Below, piece by piece: positions 9,301 through 18,859 of a DNA stretch of 64,000 nt. Below the pieces are notes generated by a model. The model searched no databases and had not been told where the DNA came from. It saw only the letters and a program-made list of their open reading frames with translations. Within the stretch, counting starts at the first letter, position 1. Every line of letters begins with the position of its first letter. Source of the DNA: Cytophagales bacterium (lineage in GTDB: Bacteria; Bacteroidota; Bacteroidia; Cytophagales; Thermoflexibacteraceae). The stretch lies in NCBI GenBank assembly GCA_004294445.1, contig REAZ01000004.1, positions 94,476 to 158,475 of the forward strand. The letters are read 5' to 3'. Made by a program: the position numbers and the translations under genes.

Positions 9301-12300
9301 ATGTAGAATCTTGGCTGTGCAGTTACTGCCCACTGATTTTCAGGTGCCATTGTACCACCTCCTTTTACAGTATTGGCATCTGTTTCCAAGCTCATGTCGC
9401 TTTGTCTTAGGGCTGCGGTTACTCCTCCATACTCTGTGCTAAATCCGTAAGGCGTATTGAGCCTAAGCACAGCCGTAGCCCCATTTGCCAATACATAACT
9501 CCTTGTTTTCTGCCTTCTTAACTGTGCTGCATTCGGAGTTGCCAAACTTCCATAAGGAGGAGAATACGGGCTAAACGTAATATCGGGTGTAATAGTGCCA
9601 TAAGGGTTACCTGTCGACTCAAAAGGAATCATACCTTCAGAATTAGGGTCGTTAGGGTCAGGCATAGAGGCAGGGAAAACGGGTGTATCCAAAGAAGTAG
9701 TGCCACTGCTTCTTTGCCCACCCCATACTCCTGCTGTAAATGTACCGTTAAAAACTAAGTTTTTCACACAGTTGGCGTAAGGGCGAGGATTTTTGGTACA
9801 GCCCGTACACTCCACCACTATTTTTACAGGTGAAGTCGTTACCGTTCCGCACCCTCCCGTACCCGTATTGACCACGCAATAGAGGTCATACAAGCCTGTG
9901 CCTGCATGAAAATGTATATTTGGCGTGTTGGAAGCAGAGGGAGTGCCATCATTGTCTGTTTTCAACCCATCTCCCTGAAAGGTAACGGCTGTGGCTCCAT
10001 TGATTTGGTAAGTAGCCCCTGTCGGGATATACCTCACCCACCACTGATAGGTAGTACCAGAAGGAACAGGTGTGGGAACTCCATTCACTTTGAGGGTTTG
10101 CGTGAGTTGGTTGGGTGCCGTAGTGGTAACGGCTTGCAAATCTGGAACGACATTGTCCGAATTACGCACAATGCCATAAGACCGAATGTTCAAATTAATG
10201 GTACTTGGCGTAGAAATCATAGGCGGATCGGTGCTTACAACACGAATCCTAAAGCCTGTTCCCGAAGCCATGGTAGGGAGTATGTTCTGTGGAATGGTCA
10301 GTACGACATTAGGCAAACTGCTCGGATTGGTGCTTGATAATGCTCCTATCTGTGTAAAAGAGCTAAAAGAACCATCAGGGCGAGAAAGTTGTATCAGGAA
10401 CTGATTGCTTGGGTTATAAGCCGAATTGGGTGAAGAACTCGATACGGTGGTATAACCCGCATTGGATGCACCCGCATTAGTCGTAATGACAAAAGGTAAA
10501 CTCGGCAAACAAAGCGCAGCAGTAGAGCCGCTTAGGTTCGTTTGTGTATAATTATTTACTCTCAGCTCTGATATTGGGTTTATCCTAATATTTTCCAACG
10601 TGAAACTGCCTGCCCCACTCTTGAGAATAAGTTTGAGGCTGTTGAGGGTAACGCCATTATTAGTAACTGCCAAATTATCGAGTCTGCGAATATTGCCTTC
10701 CCAAATATCCACTGTATTGGCGGGTACATTGTCTGTACCGCCCAAAGGGGTTGTGTAGGTAATAGATGCTCCAGAGGTATTGATTACCCAAGTAATTTTC
10801 CTACGACTCGTAGTAGTATTGGGTGTAAAATTATTGATGGCTGTGGTATTGGCTGTCCCCTGATGGGTAATACTGATATTGCTACTTCCCCCAAACCCGA
10901 AGGACAAGCGAGAAGCTACGTTTGCACCTGTTTGCACGTCGTCATCTGCTAAAAGATTGCCTATAACCATAAAGCCCGCATCCACAGCAGAAACATTGTT
11001 CACTGTACCGACAACATCAAAGCGAACTATGGCAGCATTAGGCACATCAGGAATATTGAGTGTGCGAACTGCGCGGACAGAACCGCTACTCCCTCGCTCT
11101 AAGCTGATGTCGCTCAAACTGCTACTTGTTATACTATTTTGCTGGTCGTCATCTGATATATAGATGCGGTTGAATCTCCCCGAAAAATTGCTGGCGTAGG
11201 GTGCGCCAGGAGGGTCATTAGAAAGACCAGGTCCATTAAACGCAGGAAGCTGATTGGCTGAAATGGTATTGGTATTGGCGTTGTAGGTATAGTTACACCT
11301 TCTGCCAACATCTGCCTTGAAATTAAGCAAACGACCAGTAGTCCCGTTTACTATCATGTCTGTTCTGACCGTAGTAACCAAGCCACGACTCACCCTGAGC
11401 AGGTTTCTTACTTCGTACCGAGTAGTACCTACATCTATTGTTTTAGTACCACCATTGGTAACTTGTAGGTTAAAATAAGTGGCGGGATAGATAGTTTGGT
11501 TGCCTGGGAAGTCATAATCTACCTGATTGTTATTAGCAGTTGCATCCAAAGCACTCGTCGCCCCTACAAAAGGTAGCTGACTACTTCTGTACCTGAGATA
11601 ACCATTAGTGGAGTTGGTGAAAACACTACCCGAAGCACCGTCCGAAAAAATAGTTTTACTAATAATCACTTCACTGGTATTTACCAAACTGGCATTACCG
11701 AGAAGACTCAAATTCTCCGCAACGGTAATAGGCGTGCTTACATTTAGTTTGGTGCTATTAGATGCGGTTAATTTGAAAAACGAAATTGGGTTATTAAAAG
11801 TAGTACTAGGGAATGTGCCTGCAATAATATTACTCACTCCGCTAATGCTTGCTGTCCCTCCCGCACTGAATGTAATTTCACTTGGTGTAGTTGCCGAAAA
11901 GACATTTGTTGTTAGTGTGCCTGTATTTCTAAAACTATTGGTAATGCTGAAGTCCTTGCTCGTAGTCACTGCTGTACCCGAATTAACATTCATCACGACG
12001 TTATAAAAAGAATAATTAGCAGGGGATGCTGCCCCCGTAATGCTTCTCAATGCTACATTGTCCCTGAAAGTAACGCTACCCTCAGTCGGTGTAAAAGTGC
12101 CGTGATTAATGAAATTGCCCGTCAAACTAATATTGCTATTTGCATTGGCAGTAAGGGTAGCCCCGTTTTCAATCACAAGGTTACCAATAGGGGTAGTAGC
12201 TGCCATAGCTATATCAGTAGTAACAGTATGCCCTGTACGAATGATGAAAGATGCATTATTTGATACAGTTCCAGGAATAATAGTCGCCTTTACCCACTGA

Positions 12301-15300
12301 GACGCAGGATTAAAAAACTGCCACGTATTGAGGTTGTTCCAATTACCTGAGGCTACGGTGCGATAAGAAGCAAGCCCTACCAAAGTAAAAGTGCTGGTAT
12401 TAGTAACTACATTGATAGTGCCTGTGTTAGTGATGCCCGTAGCTGTGTGAATATTGTTGATAGTCCCTGCATTGCTAATCCCTACTGCGGTATGTACCTT
12501 GATGTTGTACCCTACGCCACCCGCAGCGGGGAAAGTAAGTGTACCGCCCGCATTTACTTGCAGGCTTCTGAGGTCAGCATAAGGACTTACGTCCACAGTT
12601 ACCGTAAAGCCGCTTGCTATGATTACTTTTGAGGTTGGCGTATTTACTGGGGGCTGTCTTACACCAGGGTAGTTGCCTGCTGTAGCGTTTGTGTACGGAC
12701 CCGCCTCCACAGCAGCAACCTCCCATGTATTAAAATCACTCCAATTTCCTGAGGCTCTTGACCTGTAGAATCTATCGCCTAAGTACTCGAGCTTCGCTAT
12801 AAGGAGGGCAGCCACCGTGCCACATTCTCCATTCACCACAGTTCTACCGTTCAAATTAATAGGATATAATGCGGATCCATCACTAAGCGTACCTCCGCTT
12901 AATACATAGATGTCAAATAGGTTATTGGCGGGGTTGGCATTAAAAGTAATGTTATGACCTGTCCGAATGATGGTGTTCTGCCCGTTTACAGGGGCTAAAG
13001 CACCAGGCGTAAGCCCAGCAAAAGGAGCCACCCAAGTAGTACCATTAAACTGTTGCCAACTCCCTGTAGCATTCCAATTCCCTGTCGCTACATTGCTTCG
13101 GTAGTCTAAGTTTTGGAGACGAATAAATCTATCTGCGGATAAGTTATCAAGAGCAGGAGAAGTGGGTGCAGTACCTAATAAAGTAAAATTACCTCGCATA
13201 GTGAGGTTATTACAAGCAGTAATATTTAGCACTCCACCGTTTTCTATGCGCAGGGCATTGATGTCTTCGGCGGGGCTTATGTTATGCCCTACAGTATGCG
13301 TTCTTCTGACATATACCGAGCCATAAGCCGCAGTTGTCTGCCCTGGATAGTCAGTAGCTGCTGCCCAAGTAGTCCCATTAAAACGTTGCCAAGTGGTCGT
13401 AACACTCCAGTTGGAACTTGCGATGCTTCTGTAGTCATTCGTAGCTACTACATAATAGTCCCCATTATTTGCTGTATAAGTGCCGTTTACTGTAATGGCA
13501 TTTCTTGCCCTTAGGCTACCCGGTGATGAAAAAAGAATCAAATAAGTAGCTCCACTTTCTACAAATAGCCTCCCTATGTCATTCAAGGGCGTGAGGTCGA
13601 GCGTAACAGTATGTGTATTTCGCACAAATACGCGCGAGGTATTGCTTGTTGGGTCTGCAACTCCGGGGTAGTCTGTTGAGGCTACCCAAGTGCTATTGAC
13701 GAATTTTTCCCAAGTCGCATTAGTAGCCCAATTGCCTGTGCCTGTACTGCGGTAGTCGCCATTTACTATTACTATCACGTTGGTAGCGCAATCAACGCAA
13801 GTACCTCCGCTAATCGTATGGGCAGTGCGCGAGCGTATGGTGTTCGCATTTGTTCCCATTGTACCATTAAAGGTGAGCGTTCCTATGATGGTTACATTTT
13901 GTATATCGTTGAGTGGTGAAACATCTGTAGTTACGCTATGCCCAGTAAGAATGCTCACTCTTGGCGGCTTGGTAGCAAAGTTTTGCCCTGGGTAGTCAGA
14001 TGCTGCTCCCCATCCCGAATTACTAAACTTTTCCCAAGTGCTTGGGCTACTCCAGTTGCCTGTAGCCACACTGCGGTAGTCGCCGAGGTTGGCATAGTTA
14101 AGCAAACCTGTACCAATGAGGTTTACTGTTCCAAAAATGGAAGAAGCACCCTCTGCTGTAAGTGTAACGCCCGTATTGACAGTAATAGTAGCAGGTTGCT
14201 CTAATCTAAATCTATCAATGGCATTAGGGGGAGTAGCGGTAACTGTGGTGGTGCCTGTTCTTACAAATACTTCTTCTCCTGCCGCAGGATTTTGCCCAGG
14301 GTAAACTGTAGCAGCTACCCAATTCGTACCGTCAAAGCGTTCCCATGTTGTTGTCAAATTCCACGTACCACCGCCCACAACCGTGCGAAAGTCATTCGTA
14401 TTCACTTGGAAAGCCTCTCCTATGCCAGCAGTATAAGTACCGCAGTTGGTAAAAGTGCCTCTGTAACGAATATCAAAAAGTCCTGTAATAGTAAGTGAGC
14501 CAGTACTTTCTATGAGTAAATCGCGTGTGTCTTCTATGGGAGTAGCATCTAATGTTACGGCACTCCTGATGATTACATTTTTGACATTGCTTGCGTCTTG
14601 TCCAGGGAAGGCAGTTGCTGCCCCCCAAGCCGTGCCATTGAACTGCTCCCAAGTGCCTATCGTTCCCCAACTTCCGCCGCCTGCCGCACTTCTAAAATCG
14701 CCAACGCTCAAGACTATATATGTACCCAAGGTAGGAAAGTAAGCACCATTAATAGTAGGGGTAGCCAACAATTTCAAATTATTACAAACAAGGGAAATTT
14801 GGAAAATGCCGCCTTTTTCTACAAAAAGTGTATGTGTTTCATTAGCAGGCGTAACATCTAATTCAACGGTATGCCCATACCTAATAAAAATTTTGGGTGT
14901 ACCCACCACAGCATTCTGCCCTGGATAATCCGTAGCATTTATCCATTTGGTGCCATTGAACTGTTCCCAAGTGCCAGTTGCTCCCCAATTTCCTGTAGCT
15001 TTGCTTCTATAGTCATTCGTATTGACTTTTACAGTTGCGGAACCAGGGCAACTTGTGCAAGAGCCTTCATACCTTACTGTATTTCCAGTAACAACCCCCA
15101 TCGTGCCTACAACAGAGAGAGAACCAATATCTTCGAGTGGACTAATATCAAGCGTAACATTATGTCCTGTTTGAATGGTTACTACCTGGGTTGCTGAGGG
15201 CGGTGCCTCTCCGGGGTATTGGGTAGCAGCAAAGAAAGTAGTACCTCCATCTGTAGATGCTTGCCAAACTGTAATATCGCTCCAGTCGCCACCAGATATA

Positions 15301-16307
15301 GAACGATAGTTAGTAATTCCGTAAGAAATATCAGCAAGACTATTGACCATACCGCAGTTTTTTAAGGTCGTTACAGCAAGAGCATTTCCGCCTGTAGTGA
15401 TTGTTCCGCCGCTTGCTACATAGATATTGCCAGCAAGATTACTTACAGGTGCGGGTAATGTCATGACGTTTGAAACTATCACATCTCTATCTCTGTTAGT
15501 TGTGTTTGCGTTCAGACCTGGCGTTTCAGTAGCTGCTATCCATGCTCCCGCACTATATTTCTCCCACTTACTCGCATCTGTCCAGCTACCTCCTCCTATA
15601 GTTCTCATATCGTCATTATTTAGTACGATGAGTTTGCCCAAACTTGGTGTATAGTTTCCGAATATGTTTGCAACCCTTGCCATGAGTACATTACACGAGT
15701 TTGTTAATAAAGTTCCGCCGTCTTCTATGACTAATTTATCTAACTCATTAGGGGGAGTAGCACTCAAAGCCATCTCTGTCCCCGCACGCACAAATACCTG
15801 AGCGGTACCAGGAACAACCTCACCGGGATAGGTAGTGGCATTAGCCCAAGCACCACCTGAATATTGTTCCCAGTTAGATGGCTCGTTCCAATCTGTGGAA
15901 CTCACGCTTCGGTAGTCCCCATTTGCTATCTGATACAGTTTGGTAGCACAGTCTGGGCAAGTGCCAGCATTAGCGAGTATCCCTGTGTAGCGAAGATTAG
16001 TATAGGTGCTGAAAGAAAGGGTGCCAGCAGCAAGAATATCTATGTTGGTAAGATCTTCCCACACAGAAATATTGGCTACTACATTGTGTTGTATAGTAAC
16101 TTTGGTCGGAGAAGTAGCGGCGGCGGGATAAACACCAGCAGAATCTACCCATGCTGTTCCGTTATACACTTGCCAAGTCCCAGATTCAGACCAAAGCCCG
16201 TTCGCCCTCGATCGGTAATCACCAGCAGTTTGGGCAAATAATTGTTCGGCGCTCGATAGCAAAAAGCATACGCTAAAAATAAATAAAAGCCGTTTTGTAG
16301 AAATCAT
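6399..16307 (-). CDS. Giant repeat-containing secreted protein with T9SS sorting domain
   Basis: About 3,302 residues from the preferred ATG at 16307, chosen because it puts a clean signal peptide (ISTKRLLFIFSVCFLLSSA, cleavage near LFAQ) at the start; the frame stays open to a non-preferred start at 16346. The N-terminal ~1,400 residues hold 13 repeats of about 100 residues, each opening with a DYRS-like motif, then GNW, TWE/TWQ, W..AT.YPG and a beta-rich segment with G/H-T-V spacing, suggesting a beta-solenoid-like stalk. Later parts include a Ser/Thr/Asn-rich region, an NGTF-type possible sugar-binding module and an FNTDWFNPDNWGNC segment. The end has LPVEFLSFDA, a fibronectin-like VKWETISERNSSHF module and a type A T9SS domain (VFPNPS...GFYTLIV...VRKLVVK). 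A cell-surface adhesin or matrix role is inferred. It has its own terminator. Confidence 0.9.
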   Translation of the reverse strand: MISTKRLLFIFSVCFLLSSAEQLFAQTAGDYRSRANGLWSESGTWQVYNGTAWVDSAGVYPAAATSPTKVTIQHNVVANISVWEDLTNIDILAAGTLSFSTYTNLRYTGILANAGTCPDCATKLYQIANGDYRSVSSTDWNEPSNWEQYSGGAWANATTYPGEVVPGTAQVFVRAGTEMALSATPPNELDKLVIEDGGTLLTNSCNVLMARVANIFGNYTPSLGKLIVLNNDDMRTIGGGSWTDASKWEKYSAGAWIAATETPGLNANTTNRDRDVIVSNVMTLPAPVSNLAGNIYVASGGTITTGGNALAVTTLKNCGMVNSLADISYGITNYRSISGGDWSDITVWQASTDGGTTFFAATQYPGEAPPSATQVVTIQTGHNVTLDISPLEDIGSLSVVGTMGVVTGNTVRYEGSCTSCPGSATVKVNTNDYRSKATGNWGATGTWEQFNGTKWINATDYPGQNAVVGTPKIFIRYGHTVELDVTPANETHTLFVEKGGIFQISLVCNNLKLLATPTINGAYFPTLGTYIVLSVGDFRSAAGGGSWGTIGTWEQFNGTAWGAATAFPGQDASNVKNVIIRSAVTLDATPIEDTRDLLIESTGSLTITGLFDIRYRGTFTNCGTYTAGIGEAFQVNTNDFRTVVGGGTWNLTTTWERFDGTNWVAATVYPGQNPAAGEEVFVRTGTTTVTATPPNAIDRFRLEQPATITVNTGVTLTAEGASSIFGTVNLIGTGLLNYANLGDYRSVATGNWSSPSTWEKFSNSGWGAASDYPGQNFATKPPRVSILTGHSVTTDVSPLNDIQNVTIIGTLTFNGTMGTNANTIRSRTAHTISGGTCVDCATNVIVIVNGDYRSTGTGNWATNATWEKFVNSTWVASTDYPGVADPTSNTSRVFVRNTHTVTLDLTPLNDIGRLFVESGATYLILFSSPGSLRARNAITVNGTYTANNGDYYVVATNDYRSIASSNWSVTTTWQRFNGTTWAAATDYPGQTTAAYGSVYVRRTHTVGHNISPAEDINALRIENGGVLNITACNNLTMRGNFTLLGTAPTSPALDNLSADRFIRLQNLDYRSNVATGNWNATGSWQQFNGTTWVAPFAGLTPGALAPVNGQNTIIRTGHNITFNANPANNLFDIYVLSGGTLSDGSALYPINLNGRTVVNGECGTVAALLIAKLEYLGDRFYRSRASGNWSDFNTWEVAAVEAGPYTNATAGNYPGVRQPPVNTPTSKVIIASGFTVTVDVSPYADLRSLQVNAGGTLTFPAAGGVGYNIKVHTAVGISNAGTINNIHTATGITNTGTINVVTNTSTFTLVGLASYRTVASGNWNNLNTWQFFNPASQWVKATIIPGTVSNNASFIIRTGHTVTTDIAMAATTPIGNLVIENGATLTANANSNISLTGNFINHGTFTPTEGSVTFRDNVALRSITGAASPANYSFYNVVMNVNSGTAVTTSKDFSITNSFRNTGTLTTNVFSATTPSEITFSAGGTASISGVSNIIAGTFPSTTFNNPISFFKLTASNSTKLNVSTPITVAENLSLLGNASLVNTSEVIISKTIFSDGASGSVFTNSTNGYLRYRSSQLPFVGATSALDATANNNQVDYDFPGNQTIYPATYFNLQVTNGGTKTIDVGTTRYEVRNLLRVSRGLVTTVRTDMIVNGTTGRLLNFKADVGRRCNYTYNANTNTISANQLPAFNGPGLSNDPPGAPYASNFSGRFNRIYISDDDQQNSITSSSLSDISLERGSSGSVRAVRTLNIPDVPNAAIVRFDVVGTVNNVSAVDAGFMVIGNLLADDDVQTGANVASRLSFGFGGSSNISITHQGTANTTAINNFTPNTTTSRRKITWVINTSGASITYTTPLGGTDNVPANTVDIWEGNIRRLDNLAVTNNGVTLNSLKLILKSGAGSFTLENIRINPISELRVNNYTQTNLSGSTAALCLPSLPFVITTNAGASNAGYTTVSSSSPNSAYNPSNQFLIQLSRPDGSFSSFTQIGALSSTNPSSLPNVVLTIPQNILPTMASGTGFRIRVVSTDPPMISTPSTINLNIRSYGIVRNSDNVVPDLQAVTTTAPNQLTQTLKVNGVPTPVPSGTTYQWWVRYIPTGATYQINGATAVTFQGDGLKTDNDGTPSASNTPNIHFHAGTGLYDLYCVVNTGTGGCGTVTTSPVKIVVECTGCTKNPRPYANCVKNLVFNGTFTAGVWGGQRSSGTTSLDTPVFPASMPDPNDPNSEGMIPFESTGNPYGTITPDITFSPYSPPYGSLATPNAAQLRRQKTRSYVLANGATAVLRLNTPYGFSTEYGGVTAALRQSDMSLETDANTVKGGGTMAPENQWAVTAQPRFYMGDVCDADGTDYSGSRNPAGGGSLWGSAATGTTWNYTSAGTGVSIAPNIPSGGRGGPPFTALPIQVTSYNGNNNPNYTLANIRTYPYNSSPSGGRLEIANGDYGTAAKMWTQRFKVRKNTDYVFSFWAVNLNSISAIYGVFANCTQIGNNLLLQGNDLRCVWQQYTYLWNSGELTTVEFSVRNISTVRSGNDLGIDDIMFYRCDGNTNIFPSANKFLWRGFNTDWFNPDNWGNCVLPDCDADVIIPAESTNPAASSLLGTYYFPIIQASANTSVPNAYTGGHPAYDLTNARNINTSNLAKVRTLTIEHGATLTIKTEAGPKPWNLDICGDLIAKKNAAADPDIMIDWLKTLDVGTANDYRSSITFTSTAGQLAAQTASGVFTPTIISGDFLYKDGSINNPFPNLIIRKQSVNQIVQLSDDIDIYGNFALVDGTFDANGKSMRFQGDNFISGADNTDAFNPKGIGNQFFNYPPLLPTFLNDESGSGPNTLSGASFVHNNGTVTFSKAAAGDQSYYRSGKLATLCPTCAQEFYNLIVNEPALTSNLDIIRGDLIIDKTLTLTNGYITGKLSTGAREVYLTDSDPATSLVGGSANSYIVTTNDGYTASETNLKLRRDINGADFATKSYKFPVGGDASGAGNVGVLQGYRELNFKQNTALTGGAVSVRAYFDARNASVAYTTPKLPGTRFDVCSGNSLLYDFCTGGYWDLKPLNVNGTEVSLTSGISYNLNMPSIPSAFTCGTPTLVTFAKRSDEADNWGFGNSCYIDPATRNTFTTFTKFSPVSTVSPLPVEFLSFDAFKNNLAVDVKWETISERNSSHFIVQRSTDGKNFVAIGRVEARGNATSNIKYIFVDEKPVQGINYYRLLQVDLDGKETLTKVVSVTFDGEGQELQVFPNPSSEGIGFNLILPRAAAGNEIEIRMMDALGRQMFFQRFKFEGGVIQLPADFAKGFYTLIVATPKENYVRKLVVK

Positions 16308-16430
16308 ATTTGTTGTAAGGTAAGTATATTTGCTCATATTTCTCATATCTTTCTGATTTTCTTTCTTAAATATATATTTCCAATAACAATAATCATGTCA
16401 ATAGGTGGTAGAATAATTATATTTTATACA

Positions 16431-16438
16431 CAAATATA
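16431..16438 (-). promoter_or_regulatory. Candidate -7 element upstream of the giant gene
   Basis: TATATTTG on the minus strand matches TAnnTTTG, about 120 nt before the preferred start codon. No matching -33 box is visible. Confidence 0.35.
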
Positions 16439-16600
16439 GTGATATTTTGTTAAACGAGAGGTGGGTAACAAAGGTTAGCAATGATAAGTTATGTAAGATT
16501 AAAAGCGCATTGTCGAAAATGTAATATTTAATATGATAATACTGAAGTTCCAAACCTTAAATATTTTCCTTTCATTCCAGCACCTCTAATGTTATATTTA

Positions 16601-18766
16601 TTATTGTCTTAAAGCATAGGCAACATAACTATCCCCAGACCTTGTTCCCATTTTTCCACCACCTGCCGCTACTACTATGTATTGCTTTCCCTTAATTTGA
16701 TAAGTAGCGGGCGTGGCATAAGCACCTGCGGGGAGTTTAGTTTCCCACAAAATCATGCCATTTGCCTTGTCAAAAGCCCTAAATTTCTCATCTTTACTTG
16801 CCCCAATGAATAACAAACCTCCTTTGGTAACTACTGCTCCTCCGTAGTTTTCTGTACCTGTAACAGCTATTCCTTGTTTTGTTAGCTCCTCAAATTCGCC
16901 CAGAGGAACTTTCCATAAGATTTTTCCACTGTTCAAATCTATGGCATTGAGCGTTCCCCAAGGAGGGCGGATAGCAGGATAGCCGTTTTGGTCAAGAAAA
17001 CGATTATAACCTGTAGTTGTGTAAGGAATTTCCACTTTTTTTACCGTTTGTTTTGCCATCACTTTTGTACCCACTTCTTGTTTTTGTACTATTTCCAACA
17101 AAAAAGCAATCAGTGCATTTTTTTCATCATCTGCAATGTGCTTAAAAGCAGGCATCATGCCTTTCCCATTGTTGAGTAACTGAAGTATTTCTGCTTGTTT
17201 ATACTTTTTGTTTAACCCTAAAAGTGACGGGTAGCTTCCGCTTGTGTTCCCTTCCCTATTTGCTCCGTGGCAGGCTAAACAATTCTTGCTATAAACACTT
17301 TTTCCTACTTCGGCAAGTGTTTGCGGTATATCGCCTTTTTGGTCTATGTCTATGATGGTCAGAATCCAAGGCATTTCATTTGCATTTACATACAATATGC
17401 CCGTTTCCTCGTCAAAAGAAGCCCCTCCCCATTCTGCCCCACCGTCAAATCCGGGTAAAATAATAGTACCTTGCTTGCTCGGCGGAATAAATCGTTGTCC
17501 CGTTTTTGTCTTTTGCCAGATTTCTTTCACGTAATTGTGGGCTTCGGGCGAAATATTGGTGATTTCTTCCTCCGTAAATACCTGACGTGCAAATGGTTCA
17601 GGCTTAGTAGGAACGGGCTGTGTAGGGTGCGACTGCTCTCCTGCCAACTCTGAAGCAGGGGCAGGAATTTCCTCTATCGGAAAAATAGGCTTACCTGTTT
17701 CCCTTTCAAACAAAAAAACAAGCCCTTGTTTAGTGATTTGGGCTACAGCGTCTATTTTCTTTCCCTCTATGGTAAGGGTTACTAAGTTTGGATTGGCGGG
17801 CAAATCTCTGTCCCAAATATCATGATGAGTGGTTTGAAAATGCCAAATTCTTTCTCCTGTTGCAGCATTGATGGCTATGAGGCAGTTAGCAAATAAGTTT
17901 TCACCCTTGCGATTACCGCCATAAAAGTCAAAAGCAGCCGAGCCTGTAGGCACAAAGACGATGCCCCTTGCCTCGTCCAAAGCCATACCCGCCCAATTAT
18001 TTGCTCCGCCTATTTTTTGCCAAGCAGTAGCATCTTCCCAAGTATCATAACCCATTTCTTTGGGGTGGGGAATGGTATGAAAAATCCATGCTCTTTTTCC
18101 TGTCTTGACGTTATAAGCTCTGATATGCCCTGGGGCGGCATCAGCACCTTCAGAAAGTCGCATACCTAAAATCAGCAAATCCTTGTAAATAATACCAGGT
18201 GTATTAGATACAATAAAAAAGTCTTTTTTATCATAGTCCAAATCGTCATGCAGGTCTATTTTGCCATTTTTGCCAAAAGAGCGCACGACTTCCCCTGTCT
18301 GGGCATCGAGGGCAAAAAGATAAGAAGCTACGGTAAGCAAAATGCGACTATCTCCACCACTTTCCCAGTAAGTAACACCTCTATTCGTTCCTGCCCAAGC
18401 GTTTTCTCCTTCCGTAATTTCCTTGAGCGGGTCAAAAACCCATAATTCTTTCCCCGTAGCGGCATCTAAGGCAAAAAACTTCTTCATTGGCGAAGATGCG
18501 TACAAAATACCATTAACAATAATAGGCTGACACTGTATTTGTGTCCTATTTGTAATTGTATCCGCATCGCCCGTCCGATATACCCAAGCAACTTCTAAAT
18601 TTTTTACATTTCCTCTGTTTATCTGCGTGAGTGCTGAATAACGAGTAGAAGACTTATCGCCTCCGTAAGTTGTCCAATCTTGGTTCGTTGTTTCATTTGA
18701 CTGACAACTTAGAAGCAAAACGGTTAAAGTTAGTAAAATAAAGAGTGTCTGTACTGTTTTTCTCAT
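16601..18766 (-). CDS. PQQ-dependent dehydrogenase lipoprotein with internal cytochrome c domain
   Basis: A quinoprotein of the glucose/alcohol dehydrogenase type, expected to oxidise a sugar or alcohol in the periplasm and pass electrons to heme c. The N-terminus (residues 1-21) is a lipoprotein signal with LLLSC as lipobox. PQQ beta-propeller repeats are visible as W-type blades (DWTTYGGDKSSTRYS, AATGKELWVFDP, AATGERIWHFQTTHHDIWD, LNSGKILWKVPLG). A cytochrome c domain with CLACH (residues 496-500) and GMMPAF as distal Met segment is inserted before the last blades rather than appended at an end. The protein is 721 residues. The true substrate is not evident, and no PQQ biosynthesis genes are seen here, so the cofactor may be made elsewhere or scavenged. 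Confidence 0.88.
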   Translation of the reverse strand: MRKTVQTLFILLTLTVLLLSCQSNETTNQDWTTYGGDKSSTRYSALTQINRGNVKNLEVAWVYRTGDADTITNRTQIQCQPIIVNGILYASSPMKKFFALDAATGKELWVFDPLKEITEGENAWAGTNRGVTYWESGGDSRILLTVASYLFALDAQTGEVVRSFGKNGKIDLHDDLDYDKKDFFIVSNTPGIIYKDLLILGMRLSEGADAAPGHIRAYNVKTGKRAWIFHTIPHPKEMGYDTWEDATAWQKIGGANNWAGMALDEARGIVFVPTGSAAFDFYGGNRKGENLFANCLIAINAATGERIWHFQTTHHDIWDRDLPANPNLVTLTIEGKKIDAVAQITKQGLVFLFERETGKPIFPIEEIPAPASELAGEQSHPTQPVPTKPEPFARQVFTEEEITNISPEAHNYVKEIWQKTKTGQRFIPPSKQGTIILPGFDGGAEWGGASFDEETGILYVNANEMPWILTIIDIDQKGDIPQTLAEVGKSVYSKNCLACHGANREGNTSGSYPSLLGLNKKYKQAEILQLLNNGKGMMPAFKHIADDEKNALIAFLLEIVQKQEVGTKVMAKQTVKKVEIPYTTTGYNRFLDQNGYPAIRPPWGTLNAIDLNSGKILWKVPLGEFEELTKQGIAVTGTENYGGAVVTKGGLLFIGASKDEKFRAFDKANGMILWETKLPAGAYATPATYQIKGKQYIVVAAGGGKMGTRSGDSYVAYALRQ

Positions 18767-18792
18767 TCCGTATCCTTAAATTAGCACTATGA

Positions 18793-18800
18793 CAAAAGTA
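18793..18800 (-). promoter_or_regulatory. Candidate -7 element of the PQQ dehydrogenase gene
   Basis: TACTTTTG on the minus strand matches TAnnTTTG 26 nt before the ATG. Its TA overlaps the end of the T-tract of the terminator belonging to the upstream kinase gene. A -33 TTTG is not seen. Confidence 0.45.
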
Positions 18801-18829
18801 AAAAAAAACCAGATATTAAATCTGGTTTA
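18799..18829 (-). terminator. Rho-independent terminator of the TetR/ABC1 operon
   Basis: On the minus strand AAACCAGAT pairs with ATCTGGTTT (9 bp, 5-nt loop) and runs into a T-tract. It lies about 30 nt past the stop of the ABC1 kinase gene. Confidence 0.85.
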
Positions 18830-18859
18830 TGTAAGTTTTTCGTAAAAAAAAGTCTTTTT

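Noticed and set aside
6466..16241. Many plus-strand ORFs of 60-140 codons opposite the giant gene
   Set aside because: They are antisense shadows of the Thr/Asn-rich repeats, with no consistent codon use and recurring at the same relative place in each repeat.
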